Origin: Plecoglossus altivelis
Lineage: Eukaryota; Chordata; Actinopteri; Osmeriformes; Plecoglossidae
Assembly: GCA_036571765.1 (NCBI GenBank)
Contig: BROE01000009.1
Coordinates: forward strand, 5,274,673 to 5,338,672
Length of the DNA stretch: 64,000 nt
Reading direction: 5' to 3'
This document shows, piece by piece, positions 48,023-58,949 of this stretch. The first letter of the stretch is position 1, and every line of letters begins with the position of its first letter. Below the pieces are notes generated by a model. It was not told where the DNA came from and did no database searches. It was given only the letters and a program-made list of their open reading frames with translations. Both the position numbers and the translations under genes were made by a program.

Positions 48023-48463
48023 CTGTATGTAGATGTACAGCCGTTTATTACTCAAGCAAGCTCACGCACACACCCACCCCCGCACCCACCTGCTCTGTGC
48101 TGCAGTGGTCAGGGGAAGGCTGCAGCTTGGTGGTAGGTCAGAGTAGCAGAAGGCAGGTTCACTCTGGGCCAGAACAGCCTGCAGCCTCAGAACAGCTTAG
48201 CTGATAGCAGGACGCCTGAGTGGACAGCAAGGTGTTGTGTGCACGGGTACAGAATCAGAGAGATGGCTTCTGTCGTTACTCACACATGACAGATGCAAAC
48301 CCACACTGGAGCTCCGTTGCTTGACAACCATCCCTCCGGTTGACAAAGCAGGGTTATCGCACAGTCGACCGGCGTACTGTTCAGGACTAGGATGAAGTGG
48401 AGCATCTTTGTGATGTTGATGATGTGGCTGCACCAATGATAGACTGGGGTTCAAAGTGCCACA

Positions 48464-51000
48464 CCAATCAGAGAAACAGCTTCCCAAGGTCAAGGGTGAA
48501 GACGTCAATTGGAGGGTCCTGTTATATGTTGATAAACAGATGTAGCCTATCTAATCTGTCTATGCTAAGGCCTGTCATACCTAGGCTGGCACACCCTGTT
48601 TTATAGCTGTTCTTTATCCTGAGTGTTTGCAATACAGATAAAGTAACACAATAAATCTTAAAGTAACATAATAAATCTGATATTAAACTTGAGAAGGCTG
48701 CAGAAGCAGACTCGGACTGTCATATAAAAGCCAGTTTGACTTATAGCCTACATTTACCTGATAAATAACGCACTGAACACAGCGTGTCATGTCCATTCTC
48801 TAATACAGCCCTCCTCTTATGGGTACTTTTGAGTGCACTGTTCCTTTAATGGCGTCAGCGTCCACCACGCCCCCTTTCCTTCACCCACACTCCCTAAAGT
48901 GAAATTAATTAACAGGCATTCAACTGGATACTGCTGCTACTTGAAACATGTAGCTGTACGGTGGGGGGAGGAGGGGGGTAGTGGAGAAATCTGTTGTCCC
49001 GAGGGAGAGGTGTGTGTGTGTGTGGTGTGTGTGAGTGTGTGTGTGTGTTGTGAAGAAGAGGGCCAGGGGGAGGGTGAGAGAGGATGGGGGGAGGGGTAGC
49101 TGAAGAAGGAGGGTGGGAGGCAGAGGAATATGGGAGGTCTGTCAGGGGATGAGATCTCATTCTCTGTCTGTTGTGTTTTGGCTGGTGGCCAGTAAGGAGG
49201 CTGAGGAGTGAGCTGTCTGGCTGAAGGGTACAGGGGGAGGGGGAAGGTGGCGGAGGGAGGGAGGGAAGGAGGAAGAGAGGGAGGGAGGGAGGGGGGGTTG
49301 GGAGGGAGGGAGGGGAGGGAGGGAGGAGGGGAGGGAGGATGAGAAGGGTGAGAGAGGTGAGGGGAGGGAGAGAATGGAGCGAAAGGAAAGGGGGTAGGGA
49401 GAGAGTGAGAGATGGGGGAGAAATGGAGGGGTAGAGATGAGAGAGAGGAAGAGAGAGACAGGGAGAGACAGGGAGGGAGGGAGAGAGCTAGAGAACTAGG
49501 AGATAGAGCATGGAAGAGAGAGAATAACAGAGAGAGAGAAAGAGGCAGGCGCAAGTAATTGTGTGGTTCCCATGTGACGAAGGCTTTTATGCCATTAACC
49601 GTGTCCCTGCCTGCCTGCGCTCTGCCAAGTCCTTAACAAGGGACTGCTGCTAATTTCAGAGCTAATATTGAGCCGTTCTACCTCACTGGCTTCAGCAGGT
49701 GCCTGGCCCAGACTCACACACACACCCGGACACATACAAAACACATACACACACAATGAAGAAGGGACAGGAGGAAGAGAATATTACCATTGTTCCATAG
49801 GTTTTTTGTCCTCTTTTGTCTTGTGATGCTGTTTCTGATTGAAGCAAGTGATTACTGACACAGGAAGGGTCCAGACAGAGGGAGAAGCATCTCTCTCTCC
49901 CTGTCTCTCCTCTCTCTGTCTCTCTCGGCTTGTAGGCGTCTCTGTCTGTCTGTCTGCTCTCTCTGTCTCTTCTGTCTCTTCTTGTCTCGTCCTGGATCCT
50001 CTCTCTGTCCTACTCTGCGCCTGTCCCTCTTCATGTTCTCTCTCTCTCTGCTCCTCCGTCTCTAAGTCTCTCTCTCCTCTCTCTGTCGCTCTCTGTCTCT
50101 ACGCTCCTCTCGCTCCCTCCAGGTTCTCGTGCGGTCCCCACGCTTCCCGGATTCTCCCTCTCGTCGTCTCGTGCTCCTGGGTCTCACCTCTCTCATCTCC
50201 CCTTTCTTCTCTCCCCAGTCTCTCTCCTTTCCTCTAGTAGACTCTCTTATATCTCCTCTTCTCTGCCCCTCCATTCCAGTTGCAGGACCAGGTAGAGAGG
50301 CTCAATCTCCAATCTCCTGGCTGCAGAGGAAATTTATGAGAGGGGATCTGGAATGGCGGTTTGAAGGGGTTGTGATGTGGCGTGGGCTGACTGACTGCCT
50401 GGCTGACTGGTTGGCTGAATGGCTGGTCTGATGACTAACTGGCTGACTGCTGACTGCTGGCTGGCTGGCTTCCTGGTGAGGTTCTGGGGAGTAGATGGAC
50501 GTCACAGAGCAGACATGAGCAGCATATTCATGAAATAGAACAGCTTCATAACAGTTAGTTGTTTTCTCATGCCGTTCCACACCAGTCGCTAAGCTTCATT
50601 AAGACTGTTATTTATTTTATTATTTATGGTCTGATTTGAAAGCCTTTGTTTCAAACATGTAATGGACCCCAAATGTTTTTTTTGTGTGTTTTTTTTTTTT
50701 GTGTGTTTTTTTTACTTTTTCACAGCATAAAGCCATTGGTAGTGTTTCATATGTAGCATTAGGAGTCTATTCCTTCACAGATAATTTAAATGAGACAAAC
50801 AGAGTGCAGACATGCCATGTGATGTGAATCTAACTAAATCTAAATCTTCATATCCATCACATCTCCATTCCGACACGGCATATTAACCAAAAACGACCTG
50901 CAATCCTTCAATTCCCAGAACCCCCTCTTCCTCCCAAACAGAGTGTCACAGTGTTACAGGATTCCTGGTACTGGGGATGGCGTGTGTGTGTGTGAATGCT
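48464..51000 (+). repeat. Large direct duplication, copy A
   Basis: Sequence beginning CCAATCAGAGAAACAGCTTC at 48464 is repeated from 51051. Anchors recur in the same order: the TAACACAATAAATCTTAAAG block, a GGGGGGAGGAG tract plus GT repeat, a GA-rich tract, the GTAATTGTGTGGTTCCC block, a CT tract, a CTGACTGG-type repeat, the CATATTCATGAAATAGAAC block and a T-rich run. Complex segments appear nearly identical between copies; differences concentrate in simple repeats. This copy has a longer, double T-run (about 50678-50711) and less orderly CT tract. It ends in a GT repeat near 51000. No gene is seen. Confidence 0.95.
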
Positions 51001-51050
51001 GGTGTGTGTGTGTGTGTGTGTTGTGGTGTGTGTGTGTGTGTGTCGGATGG

Positions 51051-51603
51051 CCAATCAGAGAAACAGCTTCCCAAGGTCAAGGGTGAAGACGTCAATTGGA
51101 GGGTCCTGTTATATGTTGATAAACAGATGTAGCCTATCTAATCTGTCTATGCTAAGGCCTGTCATACCTAGGCTGGCACACCCTGTTTTATAGCTGTTCT
51201 TTATCCTGAGTGTTTGCAATACAGATAAAGTAACACAATAAATCTTAAAGTAACATAATAAATCTGATATTAAACTTGAGAAGGCTGCAGAAGCAGACTC
51301 GGACTGTCATATAAAAGCCAGTTTGACTTATAGCCTACATTTACCTGATAAATAACGCACTGAACACAGCGTGTCATGTCCATTCTCTAATACAGCCCTC
51401 CTCTTATGGGTACTTTTGAGTGCACTGTTCCTTTAATGGCGTCAGCGTCCACCACGCCCCCTTTCCTTCACCCACACTCCCTAAAGTGAAATTAATTAAC
51501 AGGCATTCAACTGGATACTGCTGCTACTTGAAACATGTAGCTGTACGGTGGGGGGAGGAGGGGGGGTAGTGGGAGAACTGTTGTCCCAGAGGGAGAGGTG
51601 TGT

Positions 51604-51642
<39 letters not shown>

Positions 51643-53460
51643 GAGGGGCGGGGGAGGGAGAGAGGAGGGGGGAGGGGGTAGATGGAAAGAAGGAGGGTGG
51701 GAGGCAGAGGAATATGGGAGGTCTGTCAGGGGATGAGATCTCATTCTCTGTCTGTTGTGTTTTGGCTGGTGGCCAGTAAGGAGGCTGAGGAGTGAGCTGT
51801 CTGGCTGAAGGGTAAGGGGGGAGGGGGAGGGAGGGAGGGAGGGAAGGAGGAGAGAGGGAGGGAGGGAGGAGGGGAGGGGGAGGGAGGGGGGAGGAGGAGG
51901 GAGGGATGGAGAAGGGTGGAGAGAGGGAGGGGAGCGAGAGAGGAGCGAAAGAGAAAGGGGAGAGAAGAGTGAGAGATGGGGGAGAAATGGAGGGGGTAGA
52001 TGAGAGGGAGGAAGAGGAGAGACGGGAGGAACGCAAGGTAGGTGGAGGAGAGAGCTAGAGACTAGGAGATAGAGCATGGAAGAGAGAGAATAACAGAGAG
52101 AGAGAAAGAGGCAGGCGCAAGTAATTGTGTGGTTCCCATGTGACGAAGGCTTTTATGCCATTAACCGTGTCCCTGCCTGCCTGCGCTCTGCCAAGTCCTT
52201 AACAAGGGACTGCTGCTAATTTCAGAGCTAATATTGAGCCGTTCTACCTCACTGGCTTCAGCAGGTGCCTGGCCCAGACTCACACACACACACACACACA
52301 TACACACACAATGAAGAAGGGACAGGAGGAAGAGAATATTACCATTGTTCCATAGGTTTTTTGTCCTCTTTTGTCTTGTGATGCTGTTTCTGATTGAAGC
52401 AAGTGATTACTGACACAGGAAGGGTCCAGACAGAGGGAGAAGCATCTCTCTCTCCCTGTCTCTCTCTCTGTCTCTCTCTCTGTCTCTCTCTCTGTCTCTC
52501 TCTCTCTCTGTCTCTCTCTCTGTCTCTCTCTGTCTCTCTCCCTGTCTCTCTCTGTCTCTCTCTCTCTCTCCCTCTCTGTCCCTCTCTCCTCTCTCTCTCC
52601 TCCTGTCTCTCCTCTCCTCCCCTCTCTCTCTCTCCCCCACTCTCTCTCTCCTCTCTCTCTCTCCCTCTCTCAGTCTCTCCCCCCTCTCTCCCCAGTCTCT
52701 CTCCTTTCCTCTAGTAGACTCTCTTATATCTCCTCTTCTCTGCCCCTCCATTCCAGTTGCAGGACCAGGTAGAGAGGCTCAATCTCCAATCTCCTGGCTG
52801 CAGAGGAAATTTATGAGAGGGGATCTGGAATGGGCTTTGAAGGGGTTTGATGTGCGTGGCTGACTGACTGACTGGCTGACTGGCTGGCTGACTAGCTGGC
52901 TGGTTGACTGACTAACTGGCTGACTGGCTGACTAGCTGGCTGGCTGGCTTCCTGGTGAGGTTCTGGGGAGTAGATGGACGTCACAGAGCAGACATGAGCA
53001 GCATATTCATGAAATAGAACAGCTTCATAACAGTTAGTTGTTTTCTCATGCCGTTCCACACCAGTCGCTAAGCTTCATTAAGACTGTTATTTATTATTAT
53101 TATTTATGGTCTGATTTGAAAGCCTTTGTTTCAAACATGTAATGGACAAAATTGTTTTTTTGTGTGTTTTTTTTACTTTTTCACAGCATAAAGCCATTGG
53201 TAGTGTTTCATATGTAGCATTAGGAGTCTATTCCTTCACAGATAATTTAAATGAGACAAACAGAGTGCAGACATGCCATGTGATGTGAATCTAACTAAAT
53301 CTAAATCTTCATATCCATCACATCTCCATTCCGACACGGCATATTAACCAAAAACGACCTGCAATCCTTCAATTCCCAGAACCCCCTCTTCCTCCCAAAC
53401 AGAGTGTCACACGTGTTAACAGGATTCCTGGTAATGGGATGGCGTGTGGCGGTAATGCTG
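51051..53460 (+). repeat. Large direct duplication, copy B
   Basis: This is the second copy of the segment starting at 48464, shifted by 2587 bases. It begins directly after a GT repeat (51001-51043) and ends near a GT repeat at about 53459-53485, so both junctions fall at dinucleotide repeats. The block at about 52124-52275 appears identical to 49550-49700 in copy A. Copy B has a cleaner CT microsatellite at 52447-52570 and a shorter T-run. It could be a real tandem duplication or an allelic copy retained by the assembler. Confidence 0.95.
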
Positions 53461-53489
53461 TGTGTGCGTGTGTGTGTGTGTGTGTCAGG

Positions 53490-54450
53490 AGGCATTGTGT
53501 TGGCAGCGCAGCTCCTTTCAGACACCTCCTCTGCCTCTGCCATGTAATCCCATTGCGTCAGGCTTACCTGTCCTGGACCAGAATGCCTTTCTTCACGCCT
53601 AACGGGATTTGCCTCGCCGACGCTGCGATCCACGGAGGCTCCCGGTCTCAGACAGGCAGACAGGCCGCACACGCACACACACCTCTTAATTACACACACA
53701 CACACACACACATGCACAGCGCTGCCAAGACCCACCCAGCAGAGGAGGATGAAGACCTGCATATTCCTAGACACACAGACGACAAGGCCCATAAACCAGC
53801 AGCTCTCTGTGGCTTTGATCGTTTGGTGTTGTGTAAAGGGCTGTATCTAAAAGCACACATGCCTCTAGTTCCAGCAGGTCAGACCGCACCGCTGGCCTCC
53901 TGTGCTCACGCTCTGTGGCCTGTCCACATGTTGCTTGGTTTTTATGAGTGTAATGATGAGGTAGTAGGACTGCGGTGGGGCGTCCATGCTTGAGGTGAAC
54001 CCACACAAGCGTGGCGACGGGGGGAATGGCAGACAGGCTTGCGGATGGTAAACACTAACCCATACCAGGCTGGAAGCTTCTGGTGGGACGTCCTAGGCGA
54101 CTCAAGTGCGGCCTGGGACCAGGAGCTCATTTGAATGGAGGGAGGGAGGCAGGGAGAAGGGTGCAGAGTGGCAGAGGAGGAAACGGAGAGTTAGAGGACA
54201 GAGTAAGGAGCAAGAGAAATGGCGAGAGGAGAGAGAGAGCGAGGGAAAGTAGAGAGAGAGCTGGAGGCTGTAAATGAAAAGCATACAGTACAGAGAGCCT
54301 ATTCATCAAGACCAGGGCGCTGGTGGGTCTGGTTCAGCCTGCCATCCCCTTTTTTATTATATGGAAACGCTCCACAAGCACTACAAATGTGTGAGTGTGT
54401 TTGTGTGTCTATTATTTTTGTGTTTCCAGCAACTATGTCAGTGTGACTTT
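53490..54450. other. Unique sequence after the duplication, no gene seen
   Basis: Unique DNA with a CA run at about 53692-53712 and a GA-rich patch at 54135-54265. A 184-residue open frame at 53439-53993 spans repeats and unique sequence and has no recognised domain. Confidence 0.5.
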
Positions 54451-54463
54451 GTGTGTGTGTGTG

Positions 54464-54546
54464 TCTCTAAAGGTTCGATGTAGTTATAGTATTAAGAGGT
54501 GTGTTCACTTAAGAGTGTGTTATCTGTGGGGCTTCTCCTGTGTGTG

Positions 54547-54577
<31 letters not shown>

Positions 54578-54646
54578 CTCTCTAAAGGTTCGATGTAGTT
54601 ATAGTATTAAAAGGTGTGTTTACTTAAGAGTGTGTTATCTGTGGGG
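54464..54646 (+). repeat. 68-bp direct repeat separated by a GT microsatellite
   Basis: A 68-base segment starting TCTCTAAAGGTTCGATGTAG occurs at 54464-54531 and again at 54579-54646. The copies differ at only a few bases. Between them lies a GT run, and another GT run follows the second copy, so the pair is a tandem duplication of unique sequence plus microsatellite with a 115-base period. Confidence 0.95.
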
Positions 54647-54679
54647 TGTGTGTGTGTGTGTGTGTGTGTCTGTGTGTGT

Positions 54680-54723
<44 letters not shown>

Positions 54724-54735
54724 GAGAGAGAGAGA
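54646..54735 (+). repeat. GT microsatellite followed by GA run
   Basis: About 75 bases of GT with TCTG and ATG interruptions, then AAAGAGAGAGAGAGAGA. Confidence 0.95.
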
Positions 54736-54814
54736 CACCAGTACTGTTCAGCAACAAGGTGCATGCTGACCTTGGCTGCTGACAACTGTCTGCTCCTCAG
54801 CCTGAGACCATCCT

Positions 54815-54992
54815 AACACACACACACTCACACACACTCACACACACTCACACACACTCACACACACACTCACACACACTTACACACACACTCACACACA
54901 CACAAACTCACACACACACACACAAACTCACACACACACACAAACTCTCTCACACACACACAAACTCTCTCACAAACACACACACACACATT
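54815..54992 (+). repeat. CA microsatellite with CACTCACACA units
   Basis: About 175 bases of CA with regular CTCA and AACTCTCTCA interruptions. Confidence 0.94.
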
Positions 54993-55132
54993 CAGACATG
55001 CACGCACACAGCAATGAGATGGTGTGAAACACACACACATGCAGTGACACAGACGCACTTTATCCAACCTCCCTTGATGAGAAACCACAGGTTTGTATTG
55101 ACTCTGGACTTGTGGTTCAGAAACACAACTAC

Positions 55133-55140
55133 ACGCGCAC

Positions 55141-55217
<77 letters not shown>
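55133..55217 (+). repeat. CA microsatellite
   Basis: About 30 pure CA units preceded by ACGCGCACAC and GCGCGCGC. Confidence 0.97.
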
Positions 55218-55218
<1 letters not shown>

Positions 55219-55459
55219 AGGAGCTTGTCACAACATCAGTTCTCTGTGTCACAGTAAGACCAGCATCTGTCCTGTTAATCCAGTGTAACATGTCTGTCTG
55301 CAAGGCCTGATTCTATAGCCAGAAGCTAAACTCCATGTTTAGGCAGCAACAGCAATCAAGACTTGGATCAATACATGTATCACTTATAGACTTCATTCTT
55401 AGAGAAAATTTGACATCTTCCAAACCTTCCACACACAGATACACATAGATACACGCACG

Positions 55460-56320
55460 CACACACACACACACATTTTTTCTTTCTTTCTTCTCAGCAT
55501 GCTTCATTGGAGAGATTTGGCATGTCACCAAACTCTCTCCAAACAGCTAGTTTCATCGTCGTTCATCTCCACGCGTGTGCTTAATCATACGCTGTAATTT
55601 GAATCCCACAATACGCTGCCATCCTCTGTACTGAAGACGTGATAGCTGGAGGGAGGAGGAGAAGTACCAGCTTCACCTGGCTGCACATCCACTGAGATTT
55701 CAAATCACAGGACATTTACATAACCTGAAAAGAGAGGTGAGTTTGGCTCAGAGTCAAACGAAATTAAATTGTTTAAATAAATAAATAAATAAAAAAACAG
55801 AATGGGGAAAAAAAGGCAGGAAGGAAGAAGTGCTGTATTGTGAAGACGTGGGAGTCCTTGTTGATCGGCACTCCGAATAGAACCACAAGGACGGCTCTAC
55901 TCTATCTAATTATCTGCTGGGGTGAAAACTTAGAAGGCTGTTTCCCAAGTGCAGAGCATACTAACTTTGTTGATGTGACTAAAGTTGTTCGTGCGTGCGT
56001 TCGTGGTTGTGTATTGTGCGTATTGTGGTTTGTGTTGTGATTGAAGCTAAGCATGCAACAGTCCAAGGATATGTTCGCTCTCATAGCGGCTTAAGCGACA
56101 TTAATAAAGAGAGTGAGGAGGGGGTTGGGTGAGCGGGAGGGGGGGTACAGGTATGATGAAAGAAAACGAAAGATAGAAGCGAGAGAAAGCAAGAGAAAGG
56201 AAAAAGTAAGTGTATAAGAAAACAAGCCCCAAAGACAGCCAGAGTAAATTACTTAACTCTCTTCCGAGCTCGGGGAATTGGAGAATGAGAATTGTTAGGG
56301 TAAACACACAACAATCACAC
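55460..56320. other. Unique sequence, no gene seen
   Basis: AT-rich unique DNA with an AAATAAATAAATAAAT run near 55775-55795 and a purine-rich patch at 56150-56215. Confidence 0.5.
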
Positions 56321-56321
56321 C

Positions 56322-56414
56322 CAACACACAACTACACACACACTCTCACATTCCACACACACACACACTACACTCTCACATCAAACACACACACATCACA
56401 CACCCACGCACTAC
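56322..56414 (+). repeat. CA-rich repeats
   Basis: CA runs with CTACAC and CTCACATTCC interruptions. Confidence 0.88.
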
Positions 56415-57117
56415 ACATCAAACTGACGTAGGCTTTTGCAGAGTGGTAGGCACGGCCTAGCAGGCAGCCAGCAGCAGAAAGTTATTTTGTGCAGCTCAGT
56501 AGGGGAGGGTTGAGTTTCTGAAACGAGATTGTTCAAATAGCAGCAGTTTCATCTGCGTAATCCAGCATTATCTCCAATGAGTATATCTTAAATCATATGT
56601 GAGAACACTACTATTGTACTCTCAAAGCATTCCCTCTCCATTCCCTCCACTTCCTCCCTCCTCACATAGCCGCTCTGCTTTTGTATACAGCATGGTTGTA
56701 GTTCTTTTTAATGGCTTGACACATGCGAGAGTAGAAACAAAGCAATAGCGGAGGGAACGAGCAAAAAACGAGTGCATGTTTTCATCCGTTTTTCCATCCT
56801 GTCCATTTTGCTTCTTTTTTTTCCAGACGGATCTTAAGTTGTTCCATTTACTGAATCAACAGGTTTCTTTTGTTCTTCAAGGTAATTGGAGGATTCACAC
56901 CAAGGTGATTTGTGGTAGGAATTGGCTCAGCATTAATGGACACAACAAGCCATTTTGGTTCCGAGTATGTGTGAGTGTGTGTCCACACTGTACCACTGCT
57001 TTCTGTACCTATAAAAGCCAAGCAGACTAACACAGATCTTCATATGTGGCTCTTGGACTTTTCCATGTCTAGAATCTTGTCTTTTGACCAAGTTACATGG
57101 AGGATAAACGCATCTCT

Positions 57118-57335
57118 TTTTTCCTCCTCTCCTTTTCTCTCCTCTCTCCTCTCCTCTCTCCTCTCTCCTCTCCTCTCTCTCCTCTCTCCTCTCCTCTCTC
57201 CTCTCTCTCCTCTCCTCTCCTTTCTCCTCTCTCCTCTCCTTTCTCTCCTCTTCTCTCCTCTTCTCTCCTCTCTCTCCTCTCTCCTCTCCTCTCTCCTCTC
57301 CTCTCCTCTCCTCTCTCTTCTCTCCTCCTCCTCTG
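57118..57335 (+). repeat. CTCTCCTCTC polypyrimidine repeat
   Basis: TCTCCTCTCCTCTC-type units run for about 215 pure pyrimidine bases. A second CT run follows at 57503-57570. Confidence 0.94.
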
Positions 57336-57579
57336 GTGTCCTACTCAGGTATTTAACCCAAACACGCTTGTTTCTCATAACCCTCTCTTTGTCTGGCTGT
57401 GTGCTGACAGACTGGTGACAGTGTGTGCCCACGCTGATGAGAAGTTCAATCAGGTTACTAAGGCGATAGCACTACCCGGTAATGAGAAATAGACCAGGCC
57501 TCCTCTCTTTCTCTCTCTCTCTCTTTCTCTCTCTCCCTCTCTTTCTCTCTCTCGGTCTCTCTCTCCGCTCCCCTCTGTC

Positions 57580-58550
57580 ATTCCTCTCCCTCCACCCTCC
57601 ATCCCTCTATCTTTCTAACTGCCGAGAGGAGCAGAATCACAAAAGCAATTGATTGGTTTTGGCGTTTAGTCCCCTGATCAGGGGTGTCATGGCCGTCCTG
57701 AGCGGGGGGGAGGCTAATGCAAAGTGACGTCCCTGCTCTGCCTGCCTCTCCCCTCTGATGGAGACAATTACCAGGCTCCTGAAGGGGCGGCCGCTCAGGT
57801 TTGCCCCTGTTCCACGCCTCCTCACCCGCGTCCTCTGAAGTTGAATAGACGATTGGCTGATTGGGGGCGGAGATGAACCGGCAAGATGGCCATTGTTCAG
57901 CCAAAGCTGAGCTGGCCGGAGATCATGTTGAAATGCAGGGGTTTGTCTGCGGCGACGTTTCCGTAAGTGAGTGAACGTGGCTGTGTCTGAACATGGTGGA
58001 GAGGTGTGCTGCCATGTGCCGGTGAAAGCCGTTAGCCGGGCAGCCTCTCACCAAATCATGTTCCAACGGCATCAAATCCCTTTGTTTCCCTCTCAGGCCC
58101 ACACTCAGTAATGTCTGTTATTTCGATTCACGTCATGCTTCAAGTCATACTTAATGCATTGAGAAAAGACGTGAGCTTCCATTTGATTTCACGATTCCCC
58201 CAGTGATTGCTGGGAACGAATGGGCTGTTGTGTTGTGTGTACATTCCATATCTAAATCTAGAACCTTCTCTCCATTCCAGCAGTGCTAAAGCGTACTCTG
58301 GGGCTCTCTTATAAAGGGGCCGAGGCAGTAGCTGTGAACACAATGCGTCTCTCTCTATTCCGGGGGCAGTGATAGCCATCAGACTGGCCTTGCCGCTCTA
58401 CATTTCCCCACTGGCTGCCCCTGTGGGCCATAAGCATTCTGTTCTCCAGCAAAAATTGCACTCACTTTTTTTTCTTTCGCTCCCCGTTTGGCCCGTGATG
58501 TTTGTGATTTGTGTATGTATGCAATACTAGTGTGTTTGTGAATAAGCAGT
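57580..58550. other. Unique sequence with a perfect 14-bp palindrome
   Basis: Unique DNA. CCCCTGATCAGGGG at 57671-57684 is a perfect palindrome and is preceded by AATTGATTGG. No exon recognised. Confidence 0.55.
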
Positions 58551-58649
58551 CGTTTTGAAAGGAGGGAGGGGGGGGGGTTGGTGTGTGGGGGGGTGCGTCT
58601 CTGGAGGTGCAGCTGTTAGCAAATCCTTAAATCTTCCTCATCTCCTCCT

Positions 58650-58945
58650 CCTGCACTCTCGTCTCCTCCTCTTGCCCTCTCGTCTCCTCCTCCTGCACTC
58701 TTGTCTCCTCCTCCTGCCCTCTCGTCTCCTCTCCTTCCCTCTCGTCTCCTCTCCTCCCCACTCGTCTCCTCTCCTGCCCTCTCGTCTCCTACTCCTGCCC
58801 TCTCATCTCCTCTCCTGCCCTCTCGTCTCCTCCTCCTGCACTCTCGTCTCCTCCTCCTGCCCTCTCGTCTCCTCTCCTGCCCTCTCATCTCCTACTCCTG
58901 CCCTCTGGTCTCCTCTCTTGCCCTCTCATCTCCTCTCTTATTAGC
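58650..58945 (+). repeat. CT-rich minisatellite (CTCGTCTCCTCCTCCTGCC)
   Basis: Units of about 17-20 bases with CTCTCGTCTCCT repeat for about 300 bases. Variants include CTCATCTCC and CTGGTCTCC. Long leucine/serine/proline open frames here are repeat translations. Confidence 0.92.
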
Positions 58946-58949
58946 CGCT

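Noticed and set aside
53439..53993. 184-residue open frame
   Set aside because: It starts in a GT-rich repeat and contains histidine/threonine-rich CA-repeat translation; no domain.
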